Source: Pseudomonas kairouanensis (GTDB taxonomy: Bacteria > Pseudomonadota > Gammaproteobacteria > Pseudomonadales > Pseudomonadaceae). From it: DNA of 64,000 nt. The notes beneath the pieces are model-generated. The model did not search any database and was not told where the DNA came from. It was given only the letters and a program-made list of their open reading frames with translations. Positions within the stretch are counted from its first letter, which is position 1. The number at the start of each line of letters is the position of its first letter. Below, one piece after another: positions 1 through 7,839 of the stretch. The position numbers were made by a program, and so were the translations under genes. Location: positions 31,575 to 95,574 of the forward strand of contig NZ_QUZU01000023.1 in the NCBI RefSeq assembly GCF_004682055.1, given 5' to 3'.

Positions 1-614
1 AGCACGATGTGATCGGCCAGGCGCGCCACTTCATCCTGCGCATGGCTGACATACAACACTGGGATGTCGAGCTCGTCATGCAGGCGTTCCAGGTAGGGCA
101 AGATCTCGCCTTTACGCTGGCTGTCCAGCGCGGCCAACGGCTCATCCATCAACAACAACCTGGGGCTGGTGAGCAAGGCGCGGGCGATGCCGACGCGCTG
201 GCGTTCGCCGCCGGACAGGTGTTGCGGGTGACGGTCGAGCAAGTGGCCGATCCCCAGCAACTGCGTGGCCTGGGCCATGTCCACACGCCGCTGCTCACGC
301 GCGATGCGCTTGAGACCGAACTCCAGGTTGGCGCGCACCGCCAGGTGCGGGAACAGGCTTGCTTCTTGAAACACGTAACCCAGCGCGCGTTTGTGGGGGG
401 GCACGAACAGCCCGTTGCGGCTGTCTTGCCAGACTTCGTCGTTGATCTGGATAAAGCCATCGTCGGCCCGCTCAAGGCCAGCGATGCAACGCAAGCAGGT
501 GGTCTTGCCCGAACCAGAATGCCCGTACAGCGCGGTCACGCCACGGCCGGGCAGATGAAGGTCCACGTCCAGCTCGAACCCCGAGTACTTGAGTTGCAGG
601 CGTACATCAATCAT
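1..614 (-). CDS. modC: Molybdate ABC transporter ATP-binding protein ModC (partial, 3' end outside window)
   Basis: This is the ATPase that powers molybdate import through ModB. About 204 N-terminal residues are present; the C-terminal part, where ModC carries its molybdate-binding TOBE/MOP domain, lies beyond the window. The translation begins MIDVRLQLKY and contains Walker A GHSGSGKTT, a Q-loop region (YVFQEASLFPHL), the ABC signature LSGGERQRVGIARALL, Walker B LLLMDEP and the switch His (YVSHAQDE). The ATG at 614 lies 5 bases after the modB stop, so translation is probably coupled. Gene order and sequence fit modABC. Confidence 0.95.
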   Translation of the reverse strand, partial: MIDVRLQLKYSGFELDVDLHLPGRGVTALYGHSGSGKTTCLRCIAGLERADDGFIQINDEVWQDSRNGLFVPPHKRALGYVFQEASLFPHLAVRANLEFGLKRIAREQRRVDMAQATQLLGIGHLLDRHPQHLSGGERQRVGIARALLTSPRLLLMDEPLAALDSQRKGEILPYLERLHDELDIPVLYVSHAQDEVARLADHIV

Positions 615-619
615 CGCAA

Positions 620-1300
620 TCAACTCCAGCCCATCTTGGTTTTACGACTGGAATACAGCGCCAGCAGCACCAGGAACGCGAACACCACCATGGACCCTGC
701 CAGCCAGTGGGCCTGGGCGTATTCCATGGCTTCTACGTGGTCGTAGATCTGCACCGAGACTACTCGGGTCTTGTCCGGGATATTGCCGCCGATCATCAGC
801 ACCACGCCAAACTCACCGACGGTGTGGGCAAAACCCAGGATCGACGCGGTGATAAAGCCTGGGCGTGCCAGGGGCAGAATCACCGTGAAAAACGTGTCCC
901 ACGGGTTGGCGCGCAACGTGGCGGCCACCTCCAAAGGGCGTGTACCGATGGCAGAGAAGGCGTTTTGCAACGGCTGCACCACAAACGGCATGGAATAGAT
1001 CACCGAGCCAATCACCAACCCGGCAAAGCTGAAGGTGAGGGTGCCCAGGCCCAGCCATTGGGTGAACTGGCCGAAGTAACCGTTGGGACCCATGGTCAAC
1101 AGCAGGTAGAAGCCGATCACCGTGGGCGGCAGCACCAGCGGCAAGGCAACAATTGCGCCGATGGGCCCGCGCCACCACGAACGGGTGCGCGACAGCCACA
1201 GGGCAATCGGAGTGCCGATGACCAGCAGGATCACCGTGGTCAGGGACGCCAGTTTGATGGTCAACCAAATAGCGGAAAAATCGGCACTCGATAGCGGCAT
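620..1300 (-). CDS. modB: Molybdate ABC transporter permease ModB
   Basis: Inner-membrane permease of the molybdate importer, 226 aa, the usual length. Several hydrophobic helices are evident (for example near residues 15-35, 48-70, 85-110 and 195-220). The permease coupling loop with the EAA-like motif (EVAATLRANPWDTFFTVILPLARPG) lies near residues 122-150 and would contact ModC. Its ATG at 1298-1300 directly abuts the modA stop codon (1301-1303), and modC starts 5 bases after its own stop. The order modA-modB-modC is therefore a tight operon read on the minus strand. Confidence 0.95.
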   Translation of the reverse strand: MPLSSADFSAIWLTIKLASLTTVILLVIGTPIALWLSRTRSWWRGPIGAIVALPLVLPPTVIGFYLLLTMGPNGYFGQFTQWLGLGTLTFSFAGLVIGSVIYSMPFVVQPLQNAFSAIGTRPLEVAATLRANPWDTFFTVILPLARPGFITASILGFAHTVGEFGVVLMIGGNIPDKTRVVSVQIYDHVEAMEYAQAHWLAGSMVVFAFLVLLALYSSRKTKMGWS

Positions 1301-2053
1301 TTAGAGCTCGTAACCGTAGGACTTGATAACGGCAGCGGCTTTTGGCCCCTTGAGGTATTCAACCAGTGCCTTGGCAGCGGCGCTGTCTTTGCCTTTATTG
1401 AGGATGACCGCGTCCTGTTTGATCGGATCATGCATGGACGATGGGACGATCCACGCCGAACCGCTGGTGACTTTGCCGTCTTTGTAGATCTGCGACAAGG
1501 CGACGAAGCCCAACTCGGCGTTGCCGGTGGACACGAACTGGTAGGCCTGGGTGATGTTCTGGCCTTCAACGATCTTGTCCTTGACCTTGTCGCTCAGGCC
1601 TTCTTTGGCCAGCACCTGGGTCGCAGCCAGGCCGTACGGCGCGGCTTTCGGGTTGGCGATGGACAGGTGCTTGAACGCATTTTTCTTCAGCACGTCGCCC
1701 TTGGCGTCCACGTAGCCTTCCTTGGCCGACCACAACGCCAGGGTGCCCACGGCGTAAGTGAAGCGCGAACCTTTGACGGTGTCGCCTTCGCTTTCCAGTT
1801 TTTGCGGAGTGGTGTCGTCGGCGCTCAGGAATACCTCGAACGGCGCGCCGTTTTTGATCTGGGTATAGAACTGGCCGGTGGCACCGTAGGCCGCGACCAA
1901 CTTGTGGCCGGTGTCTTTCTCGAAATCGGCGGCAATCGCCTGGATCGGCGCGGTGAAGTTGGCGGCGACCGCCACCTGTACTTCATCGGCGTGAGCCGAA
2001 CCAAAAGCCAGGGCAGCGACCAGTGCGGCCAGGCGTGAGACACGGATCATCAT
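1301..2053 (-). CDS. modA: Molybdate ABC transporter periplasmic binding protein ModA
   Basis: Periplasmic molybdate/tungstate-binding protein, 250 aa. The N-terminal signal peptide ends near the SAHA/DEV boundary (about residue 22). The mature start VQVAVAANFTAPIQAIAADFE is typical of ModA, as are YGATGQFYTQI and FEVFLSADD near residues 55-80 (oxyanion-binding strands). A Shine-Dalgarno AAGGAG sits 7 bases before the first of two tandem ATGs, supporting the start at 2053. It is the first gene of modABC and lies just downstream of a ModE-like palindrome. Confidence 0.95.
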   Translation of the reverse strand: MMIRVSRLAALVAALAFGSAHADEVQVAVAANFTAPIQAIAADFEKDTGHKLVAAYGATGQFYTQIKNGAPFEVFLSADDTTPQKLESEGDTVKGSRFTYAVGTLALWSAKEGYVDAKGDVLKKNAFKHLSIANPKAAPYGLAATQVLAKEGLSDKVKDKIVEGQNITQAYQFVSTGNAELGFVALSQIYKDGKVTSGSAWIVPSSMHDPIKQDAVILNKGKDSAAAKALVEYLKGPKAAAVIKSYGYEL

Positions 2054-2094
2054 GAAGCAGCTCCTTGGGGATGTACGGCGTGTTATAGGTAAAA

Positions 2095-2135
2095 GGCTAT
2101 ACCGCTATTTACGGGAATATATAGCGGTTAGCCAC
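2095..2135. promoter_or_regulatory. ModE-like operator palindrome upstream of modA
   Basis: ACCGCTAT at 2101-2108 is mirrored by ATAGCGGT at 2121-2128. The symmetry extends outward to GGCTA and TAGCC, with an AT-rich centre. The half-sites resemble the CGCTATA-type halves of known ModE operators, and the position just upstream of modA fits repression by molybdate-bound ModE. No modE gene is in the window, so the regulator is inferred. Confidence 0.6.
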
Positions 2136-2165
2136 TGCCGGTACAGCCAAAAGTTGCCTCGGGTG

Positions 2166-3230
2166 TCAGTTCGGCTTGAGCTTGGCCAATGCCTGCTCGG
2201 CCAATTGGCGGGTCAGGTCATACGTGCAGATGTCTTTGCCCAGGCGCAGCGCCTGACCAGACCACAGGTTGCTGAAACCCGCTTCGTCCTTGGCCTTGAG
2301 CGGGATCAACGCACCACCGGCCGTGGGAAACGCTGGGGCAGCCTGGTTTATGGGGCCCAACTCACGCATTACTCGGTTGACGATGCCACGGGCCGGGCGG
2401 CCGGTGAACAGGTTCGTCAGTGCGGTTTCGCTGGCTTGGGCGTGGCGCAAGGCGTGGTAGTGGGAAGGGGTGACGTTGGCTTCCGGGGTAAACAGGTAGG
2501 CGGTACCGATCTGAACCGCAGAAGCGCCTAGCGCAAACGCCGCGACAATGCCCCGCGCATCGCCAATACCACCGGCGGCGATCACCGGCACACTGACGGC
2601 ATCCACGATCTGCGGCACCAGGGCAAACAGGCCGATCTGGGTGTTGAGGTCGTCGCTGAGAAACAACCCTCGATGCCCACCTGCCTCGATGCCCATGGCG
2701 ATGATCGCGTCGCACCCATGCTGTTCCAGCCAAATGGCTTCTTCGACTGTGGTGGCCGAGGACAGCACTTTGGCGCCGGTGGTTTTAACCCGCTCCAGCA
2801 GGTCTTTTTGCGGCAAGCCAAAGTGAAAGCTGACGACTTGGGGATGAAACTCTTCGATCACCTGGCAAGCGGCTTCGTTGAACGGCTCGCGGTTGGACAC
2901 CGGCGTTGGCGCGTCATAATCGGCGCCCAATTCGCGGTAGTAGGGTTCCAGCAACGCTTTCCAGTGACGGTCGCGTGCCGGGTCAGGCTGGGGTGGTTGG
3001 TGGCAGAAGAAGTTGACGTTGATTGGGTGGGTGCTGGCTTGACGGATTTCGCTCAACGCCTGGCGCAGTTGCTCGATGCTCAACGCTGCTGCCGGCAGCG
3101 AGCCCAAAGCGCCCGCTTGGCTGGCTGCTATAACCATGGCCGTCGTCGTGCCGACGGCCATGGGCGCCTGGATGATGGGCAGTTCGATGCCCAGCAGGTC
3201 AAGAATGCGGGTGTCTGGCCAAGTGCTCAT
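2166..3230 (-). CDS. Nitronate monooxygenase / 2-nitropropane dioxygenase-type FMN protein
   Basis: FMN-dependent TIM-barrel oxidoreductase of the nitronate monooxygenase (NPD) family, which oxidises toxic alkyl nitronates. About 354 aa from the ATG at 3230 (MSTWPDTRIL), which has a GGAGA ribosome site; an earlier in-frame start adds 19 unconvincing residues. Family features: LPIIQAPMAVGTT at the N-terminus, the phosphate-binding glycine-rich segment VIAAGGIGDARGIVAAFALGA followed by AVQIGTAYLFTPE, and MGIEAGGHRG near the middle. The exact substrate cannot be read from sequence; some members act as NAD(P)H:quinone reductases. Confidence 0.85.
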   Translation of the reverse strand: MSTWPDTRILDLLGIELPIIQAPMAVGTTTAMVIAASQAGALGSLPAAALSIEQLRQALSEIRQASTHPINVNFFCHQPPQPDPARDRHWKALLEPYYRELGADYDAPTPVSNREPFNEAACQVIEEFHPQVVSFHFGLPQKDLLERVKTTGAKVLSSATTVEEAIWLEQHGCDAIIAMGIEAGGHRGLFLSDDLNTQIGLFALVPQIVDAVSVPVIAAGGIGDARGIVAAFALGASAVQIGTAYLFTPEANVTPSHYHALRHAQASETALTNLFTGRPARGIVNRVMRELGPINQAAPAFPTAGGALIPLKAKDEAGFSNLWSGQALRLGKDICTYDLTRQLAEQALAKLKPN

Positions 3231-3339
3231 GGGATGCGTCTCCAGCGTTAGTAAGGCATTTCGCTGTTTTAGCAGGGCACCCGGCACCCGGCCAGTCTGT
3301 TTTATTCACTGGACGAAACCCAGGTTTCGTGCGCCTGCA

Positions 3340-4218
3340 TCAATCGATAGCGTGGCCCAGCACCGCGTGAATACGTTGGGCAACATGGACGGCATGGGTT
3401 TCCAGGGCGAAGTGGCCGGTGTCCAGCAATTCCACCACGGCGTTGGGGTTGTCGGACGCGTAGGCGTGGGCGCCCGGTGGGATGAAGAAGGGGTCGTTCT
3501 GGCCCCAGATCACCAGGGTCGGTAGTTGCGTGGCCTTGAAGAACGCCTGGAAGGCAGGGTATTGCGTGAGGTTATTGCGATAGTCGAGGAACAGGTCCAG
3601 CTGGATATCCTCGTTGCCCGGCCGCTGCATCAGCAGTACGTCGAGCATGTAGGACTCGGGCGCCACACGGTCCGGTTGGTTCACCCCTTGCAGGTATTGG
3701 TAGCGCGTGCCTTCAAGGCCCAGCACTCCTTTGCGCACCACATCGCGATTGGCCGCGCTTGGGTCGGCCCAGTAGGCACGAATCGGCGCCCATGAATCCC
3801 CAAGGCCTTCCAGGTAAGCATTGCCGTTTTGCGAGACCAGTGCGCTGACCCGCTCCGGGTGCGCCACGGCCAGGCGCAGGCCAACAGGCGCGCCGTAATC
3901 AAAAACGTAGAGGGCGTAGCGGCTCAATTGCAGTGCATCTACAAAATGCCCCACGGTGATTGCGAGGTTGTCGAAGCTGTAGGGGTAATTGCGCTCGGCC
4001 GGTACTTCGGTGAAGCCAAAACCTGGCAGGTCAGGGGCGATCACGCGAAAGCGCGTCGCAAGCAGGGGGATCAGGTTGCGGTACATGTGGGACGAACTGG
4101 GGAAGCCGTGCAACAGCAGAATCACCGGGGCGGTCGGTTCGCCGGCCTCACGGTAGAACATGCGAACGCCATCGACGTCGACGTGGCGGTAGTAAACAGC
4201 GGTGGCTTGAGTGGTCAT
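3340..4218 (-). CDS. Alpha/beta hydrolase of the epoxide hydrolase / haloalkane dehalogenase type
   Basis: 292-aa alpha/beta-hydrolase fold enzyme without a signal peptide. The oxyanion-hole HGFPSSSHMYRNL is near residue 38. The nucleophile elbow reads VFDYGAP, giving an Asp nucleophile as in epoxide hydrolases and haloalkane dehalogenases rather than a Ser. A second acid lies in WGQNDPFF and the catalytic His in DTGHFALET. It faces away from the CGNR regulator gene across about 175 bp holding shared GCGGTTAC motifs, suggesting that regulator controls it. The substrate is unknown. Confidence 0.82.
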   Translation of the reverse strand: MTTQATAVYYRHVDVDGVRMFYREAGEPTAPVILLLHGFPSSSHMYRNLIPLLATRFRVIAPDLPGFGFTEVPAERNYPYSFDNLAITVGHFVDALQLSRYALYVFDYGAPVGLRLAVAHPERVSALVSQNGNAYLEGLGDSWAPIRAYWADPSAANRDVVRKGVLGLEGTRYQYLQGVNQPDRVAPESYMLDVLLMQRPGNEDIQLDLFLDYRNNLTQYPAFQAFFKATQLPTLVIWGQNDPFFIPPGAHAYASDNPNAVVELLDTGHFALETHAVHVAQRIHAVLGHAID

Positions 4219-4250
4219 TTCGAGTGCGCCTTATGTAACTTGATTGGGTT

Positions 4251-4370
4251 GATATAGCGGTTACCTGGCTTAAAAGCTGCGCCCAAAAAAGTAACCTGTC
4301 AAATGGTTTATACGGGTTATTTGTTTTTGCTCTGTAACTATCATTAAGCTTAAATGGCGGTTACTATTTC
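4251..4370. promoter_or_regulatory. Divergent regulatory region with GCGGTTAC motifs
   Basis: Between the hydrolase (minus) and the CGNR regulator (plus), GCGGTTAC occurs at 4257-4264 and 4358-4365. A reversed GTAACCTG occurs near 4291-4298 and a looser GGGTTAT near 4314-4320. The first copy lies within ATATAGCGGTTA (4252-4263), a 12-mer also present in the modA palindrome. Repeats flanking divergent promoters are a plausible operator for the adjacent regulator, but this is inference. Confidence 0.4.
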
Positions 4371-4392
4371 ATCGCTCTCACGAGGAATGAAC

Positions 4393-4971
4393 ATGACCGC
4401 CACCGCACTGCTGGAACCCTACGTCCTTGCCGATGACCCGGTACTGGACATGCTCAACACACGCGCCAATGTCGACGGTGAGCCCTTCGAGTTCTGGCAA
4501 AGCGATGCCGATGTCGAGCGCTGGCTGGTGCGTTTGGGTTGGGTCGCAGAAGGCGCGACACCTGTATTCGAGGTCGGGAGCTTGTTGGCGACGGCCAAGG
4601 TGTTGCGGGAAGTGATTCGTACGCTGCTTGAACAACGCAAGGCGGGGGAGCAGGGCGATCCGGCTGCACTCAATGGTTTTTTGCGCAAGGCTGTCAGCCA
4701 TCCGCAACTGATGTGGCCTGCACCGGGTGAAGTGCGCCTGGAACGTCAACGCAAACAGCAAACGCCGGAGCAGTTCCTGTCACCGATTGCCGAGGCGGCT
4801 GCGGGCTTATTGGTGGACGGTGATTTCAATCTGATCCGCACCTGCGAGCACCCCGAGTGCGTGCTGTGGTTCTACGATCGGACCAAGGCCCACAAACGCC
4901 GGTGGTGCAGCATGGCGCTGTGTGGCAACCGGCATAAGGTCGCTGAGTTTCGCAAGCGCAAGCTGCTTTAG
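4393..4971 (+). CDS. CGNR zinc-finger / ABATE-domain transcriptional regulator
   Basis: About 192 aa. The N-terminal ABATE domain (residues about 10-135) probably senses a ligand. The C-terminal CGNR zinc finger (about 145-192) contains TCEHPEC, then WCSMALCGNRHKVAEFRKRK, giving four Cys in the usual spacing plus the CGNR signature and a basic tail for DNA binding. The start at 4393 has GAGGA 7 bases upstream; in-frame ATGs at 4354 and 4387 are less well placed. It diverges from the alpha/beta hydrolase, its likely target, and its stop overlaps the convergent ada stop by 4 bases. Confidence 0.85.
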   Translation: MTATALLEPYVLADDPVLDMLNTRANVDGEPFEFWQSDADVERWLVRLGWVAEGATPVFEVGSLLATAKVLREVIRTLLEQRKAGEQGDPAALNGFLRKAVSHPQLMWPAPGEVRLERQRKQQTPEQFLSPIAEAAAGLLVDGDFNLIRTCEHPECVLWFYDRTKAHKRRWCSMALCGNRHKVAEFRKRKLL

Positions 4972-6023
4972 GCTTGGCTTTCGCGCTCCAGCAATTGGCG
5001 CTTGCGTTCGACGCCCCAGCGATAGCCCGATAAATCGCCATTGCTACGCACCACCCGGTGACACGGAATCGCTACCGCCAGGCTGTTGGCACCGCAGGCC
5101 TGGGCCACTGCGCGGAAGGACTTTGGCGCGCCGATACGTTCGGCTATTTGCCCATAGCTGGCAGTGCTTCCCAGCGGAATATCACGCAAGGCCTGCCACA
5201 CCCGCTCTTGAAAGGCGGTGCCACGCAGATCCAGCGGCAGGTCCAAGCCCAGGGCGGGCGCCTCGACAAACCCGACCACTTGGGCCACCACCTGTTCGAA
5301 GCTGCGATCTGCGCCCACCAGGCGGGCCTTGGGAAATTGATCCTGCAGATCACGCACCAGCTTGCCCGGATCATCCCCCAGCAGGATCGCACACACGCCA
5401 CGAGTGCTCTGCGCGACCAATATGGCGCCCAGCGAGCACTCCCCAACGGCGAACAGAATTTCATTATGGGTACCGCCCGCCTTGTAATCACTGGGTTTCA
5501 TGCCGAGCAATTGATTGGCCGACTCGTAGAAGCGGCTGTTGGAATTGAAGCCGGCGCCGTACAACGTGTCGGTGACCGAGTGCTGGCTTTTGAGCCCATC
5601 GCGCACCTTGCGCGAGCGGTGGGCGCTGACGTAGCCCTTGGGCGTCAGGCCGGTCACGGCCTTGAACACGCGATGGAAGTGGAAGGGGCTGAGCCCGGCT
5701 TGGGCCGCAAGGGTTCCGAGGTCCGGTGGCGTTTGCGCCTGTTCGATAGACCGACAGGCATTGGCGACCAGTTGGGCGTGTTGGGCGGCCACCTGGGTTC
5801 GGTCTGAGGCCGCGCGTTTGCTTGCGCGGTAACCTGCCGCTTCGGCTTGGGCCGGGGTGTCGAAGAACTCGACATTCTCCCGACGCGGCAAACGTGACGG
5901 GCTGCTGGGGCGGCAATACACACCGGTGGTTTTCACGCCATACACAAACAGGCCGTCGGCCTTGGGGTCACGGGCCAGGATTGCAGCCCAGCGAGGGTCG
6001 TCGTTGATAGTCATGCTCGGCAC
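4968..6023 (-). CDS. ada: Ada-type methyltransferase/AraC regulator with degenerate N-terminal zinc site
   Basis: 351-aa protein with the full Ada layout: N-terminal methyl-phosphotriester domain (about 5-80), AraC helix-turn-helix (about 85-180) and C-terminal O6-methylguanine-DNA methyltransferase (about 190-347) with PCHRV active site at Cys321. The N-terminal acceptor Cys is kept (VYCRPS, Cys37). The other three expected zinc Cys read as Ser41, Ser68 and Ala71 (CRPSS; YRASKRAA). The repair activity of the C-terminus should be intact, whereas the methylation-switch domain may not bind zinc normally. It follows alkB by 67 bp on the same strand, as in an adaptive-response operon. Confidence 0.9.
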   Translation of the reverse strand: MPSMTINDDPRWAAILARDPKADGLFVYGVKTTGVYCRPSSPSRLPRRENVEFFDTPAQAEAAGYRASKRAASDRTQVAAQHAQLVANACRSIEQAQTPPDLGTLAAQAGLSPFHFHRVFKAVTGLTPKGYVSAHRSRKVRDGLKSQHSVTDTLYGAGFNSNSRFYESANQLLGMKPSDYKAGGTHNEILFAVGECSLGAILVAQSTRGVCAILLGDDPGKLVRDLQDQFPKARLVGADRSFEQVVAQVVGFVEAPALGLDLPLDLRGTAFQERVWQALRDIPLGSTASYGQIAERIGAPKSFRAVAQACGANSLAVAIPCHRVVRSNGDLSGYRWGVERKRQLLERESQA

Positions 6024-6090
6024 TCTTTGCAGGTGTTGAGCAGACTAACGCTGTTGCACGCACCTGACACTCCGAAGCTTGCGGTCAAAA

Positions 6091-6756
6091 TCAGCCGGCG
6101 GTGCGAAAGGTAAGATTGATGCGTTGCGGCCCCATGACCCCATGCACGCCTTCCTTGATGGGCATCACGCCATGAAAGCGCAGGCGATCAACGCCACCCC
6201 AGACCACCACGTCGCCGTGGAACAGCGAAACCTTTTGGGTTTTGTCGCTGCGCTCATGGCCGCCAAACAGGAAAATCGCCGGCAGGCCCAAGGAAACTGA
6301 AACCACCGGAGCACCGAAGTGGCGTTCATTTTTGTCCTGGTGCAGGGACATCTTCGCGCCGGGCACGTAACGGTTAATCAGGCAGGCATCGGGGGCGAAG
6401 TCGGCAAAACCGGCATCCGCCGCGGCCTCAGCCGCCAGTTGGCGCAAGGCTTGCGGCATGCGTGGCCAGGGCTGTTGGCTACGCGGGTCGAGAGGGCTGT
6501 AGCGGTAGCCGCTGGTATCGGTGGTCCAGCCGAGTGCGCCGCAACTGCTCAAGGCCGCTGACATGGTAAAGCCACCGGGCGTGACCATTCTGCGAAACGG
6601 TGACTGGGCCAGCACGCGCCGCAGCTCAGGCAGAAGCCGATCGATCCAGGGTAGGGCATAGCCCCGCAATACGTAGGACTCGTCGCCGATCTGTTCGCGC
6701 CCCGAGGGTTGCTGCAGGGCATCGTCGGCGAACAAGTCCTCGGTGGGGCCGGGCAT
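6091..6756 (-). CDS. alkB: AlkB-type alpha-ketoglutarate-dependent DNA dealkylase
   Basis: 221-aa Fe(II)/2-oxoglutarate dioxygenase that reverses 1-methyladenine and 3-methylcytosine by oxidative demethylation. The iron ligands are visible as HQD (His139, Asp141) and the later His in LRFHGVMP. The 2-oxoglutarate-binding Arg pair is in RINLTFR at the C-terminus. The substrate-lid segment with GWTTDTSGYRYS near residue 77 is typical of AlkB. The ATG at 6756 lies 4 bases after the stop of the upstream 55-aa gene, and ada follows on the same strand. Alkylation-inducible expression through Ada is expected from the family. Confidence 0.93.
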   Translation of the reverse strand: MPGPTEDLFADDALQQPSGREQIGDESYVLRGYALPWIDRLLPELRRVLAQSPFRRMVTPGGFTMSAALSSCGALGWTTDTSGYRYSPLDPRSQQPWPRMPQALRQLAAEAAADAGFADFAPDACLINRYVPGAKMSLHQDKNERHFGAPVVSVSLGLPAIFLFGGHERSDKTQKVSLFHGDVVVWGGVDRLRFHGVMPIKEGVHGVMGPQRINLTFRTAG

Positions 6757-6760
6757 GGGC

Positions 6761-6928
6761 TTAGAGCGCCTTGCTCACATTGATGTCGGTGATTTCATCG
6801 CTGGCATCATGGATTTTCGCCAGGGCTTGCTTGGCTTCTTCCACGCTGTTGCTTTGCAATTGGGCGAACTCGAAGCGGCGTTCACCGTTGAGTTTGTACT
6901 TGATGACGTATTTGGTGGTAGTGGTCAC
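6761..6928 (-). CDS. Small conserved protein, 55 aa (GTG start)
   Basis: Unrecognised small protein, easily missed because it uses GTG. A ribosome site AGGAAA precedes the GTG at 6928. The translation starts VTTTTKYVIKYKLNGERRFE, continues with an acidic amphipathic helix (VEEAKQALAKIHDASDE) and ends INVSKAL. The strand-then-helix pattern suggests a compact folded domain with no membrane segment. It sits 25 bases after the DUF1883 gene and only 4 bases before alkB on the same strand, so co-transcription with alkB is likely. No function is assigned. Confidence 0.65.
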   Translation of the reverse strand: MTTTTKYVIKYKLNGERRFEFAQLQSNSVEEAKQALAKIHDASDEITDINVSKAL

Positions 6929-6953
6929 GGCTATTTCCTGTTGGGTGTTCGGC

Positions 6954-7256
6954 TCAGCTCAATTTGGAGCTGGTGCGACGCACGATGCGGATCTTGTGGG
7001 ACAGGGTCGGCTTCTTGGTGACGCTGATGGCGCGGCGTGTCACCACATCCAGGGTGATGTTCCAGAACCCGGTGCTGGGCGCGGTGATCTTGGCTGGGAA
7101 TTTGTCGAAAGCGCCACCGTGGTAGGTATGGCGACCGCCATTTTTGAAGCTGCGAAAGTTCGCATCGCTCATCAGGCGGATATTGCACGTTTGCGAGCAT
7201 TCGATGACGACAATGTCTCCCTCGTTGAGGTGCTCGCGCTGGTGGATGAATTTCAT
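6954..7256 (-). CDS. DUF1883 domain-containing protein
   Basis: 100 aa, beginning MKFIHQREHLNEGDIVVIEC and carrying the DUF1883 hallmarks: a GDxVVI strand, NIRLMSDANFRSFKNGGRH, a YHGG turn and a PSTGFWNITLDV strand. The predicted fold is all-beta, with no signal peptide or membrane helix. DUF1883 is found alone or in front of TIR domains; no TIR is present here. The ATG has GGAGA upstream (about 7266). It heads a minus-strand run: DUF1883, the 55-aa gene and alkB, then ada after a 67-bp gap. The biochemical role is unknown. Confidence 0.75.
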   Translation of the reverse strand: MKFIHQREHLNEGDIVVIECSQTCNIRLMSDANFRSFKNGGRHTYHGGAFDKFPAKITAPSTGFWNITLDVVTRRAISVTKKPTLSHKIRIVRRTSSKLS

Positions 7257-7467
7257 GGGGTGTCTCCAGAAGGGCTTTTTCTGAAAAATCAGAACGATAC
7301 GTAGGTTAAGATGGAGTTTATCAGCCCCAGCGCGTTTATTATCGCGTCGTCTTCGACGACATCGACAATTTAAAACAGTTATTTACCGAGTTATCAGGGA
7401 TAAATCCTACGTGGGCGGGAGAAAATTACCATCCCCGCTGTCGTAGGGTCTTTATCGGAGGTTTTGT

Positions 7468-7818
7468 ATGAAGTGGAGTGTGTTGGTTCTGGCCTTGGCG
7501 TTGGGTGGGTGTGCTTCGGTTGCAGATATCAAGCAGACCCCGCCGACGTTGTCGGTCATTTCCGGGAAGAAACCACAGGAATACGCCGCGTGCGTGGTGC
7601 AGAAGCTGTCTGCTACGCGCCGGCCGCCGCAGATCGAGCCGCACAAGGAAGGCTTTCAGGTGATCGTGCCGCAAAAATTCTCGGCCGACCCTTCGGCGAT
7701 CTTTGAGATCGAGGAGCGCTCCAGCGGCAGTAGCATCAAACTCTACGAGAGCATGTCCAATGTGCCTATCCGTCCGGGCGACGTGAAAAAGGCCGGGGAA
7801 GAGTGTATTTCCGGCTAA
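7468..7818 (+). CDS. Putative lipoprotein, 116 aa
   Basis: Short secreted protein with a lipoprotein signal peptide: MKWSVLVLALALGGCASV, lipobox LGGC with Cys15 as the lipidation site. The mature part (about 100 aa) has two further Cys (AACVV, EECISG) that could form a disulphide, and ends with DVKKAGEECISG. The region YAACVVQKLSATRR resembles small conserved pseudomonad lipoproteins with no known role. The ATG is preceded by GGAGG (about 7457-7461). The next gene starts 21 bases downstream on the same strand. Confidence 0.75.
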   Translation: MKWSVLVLALALGGCASVADIKQTPPTLSVISGKKPQEYAACVVQKLSATRRPPQIEPHKEGFQVIVPQKFSADPSAIFEIEERSSGSSIKLYESMSNVPIRPGDVKKAGEECISG

Positions 7819-7839
7819 TGCCGCGACGGAAAATCATAT

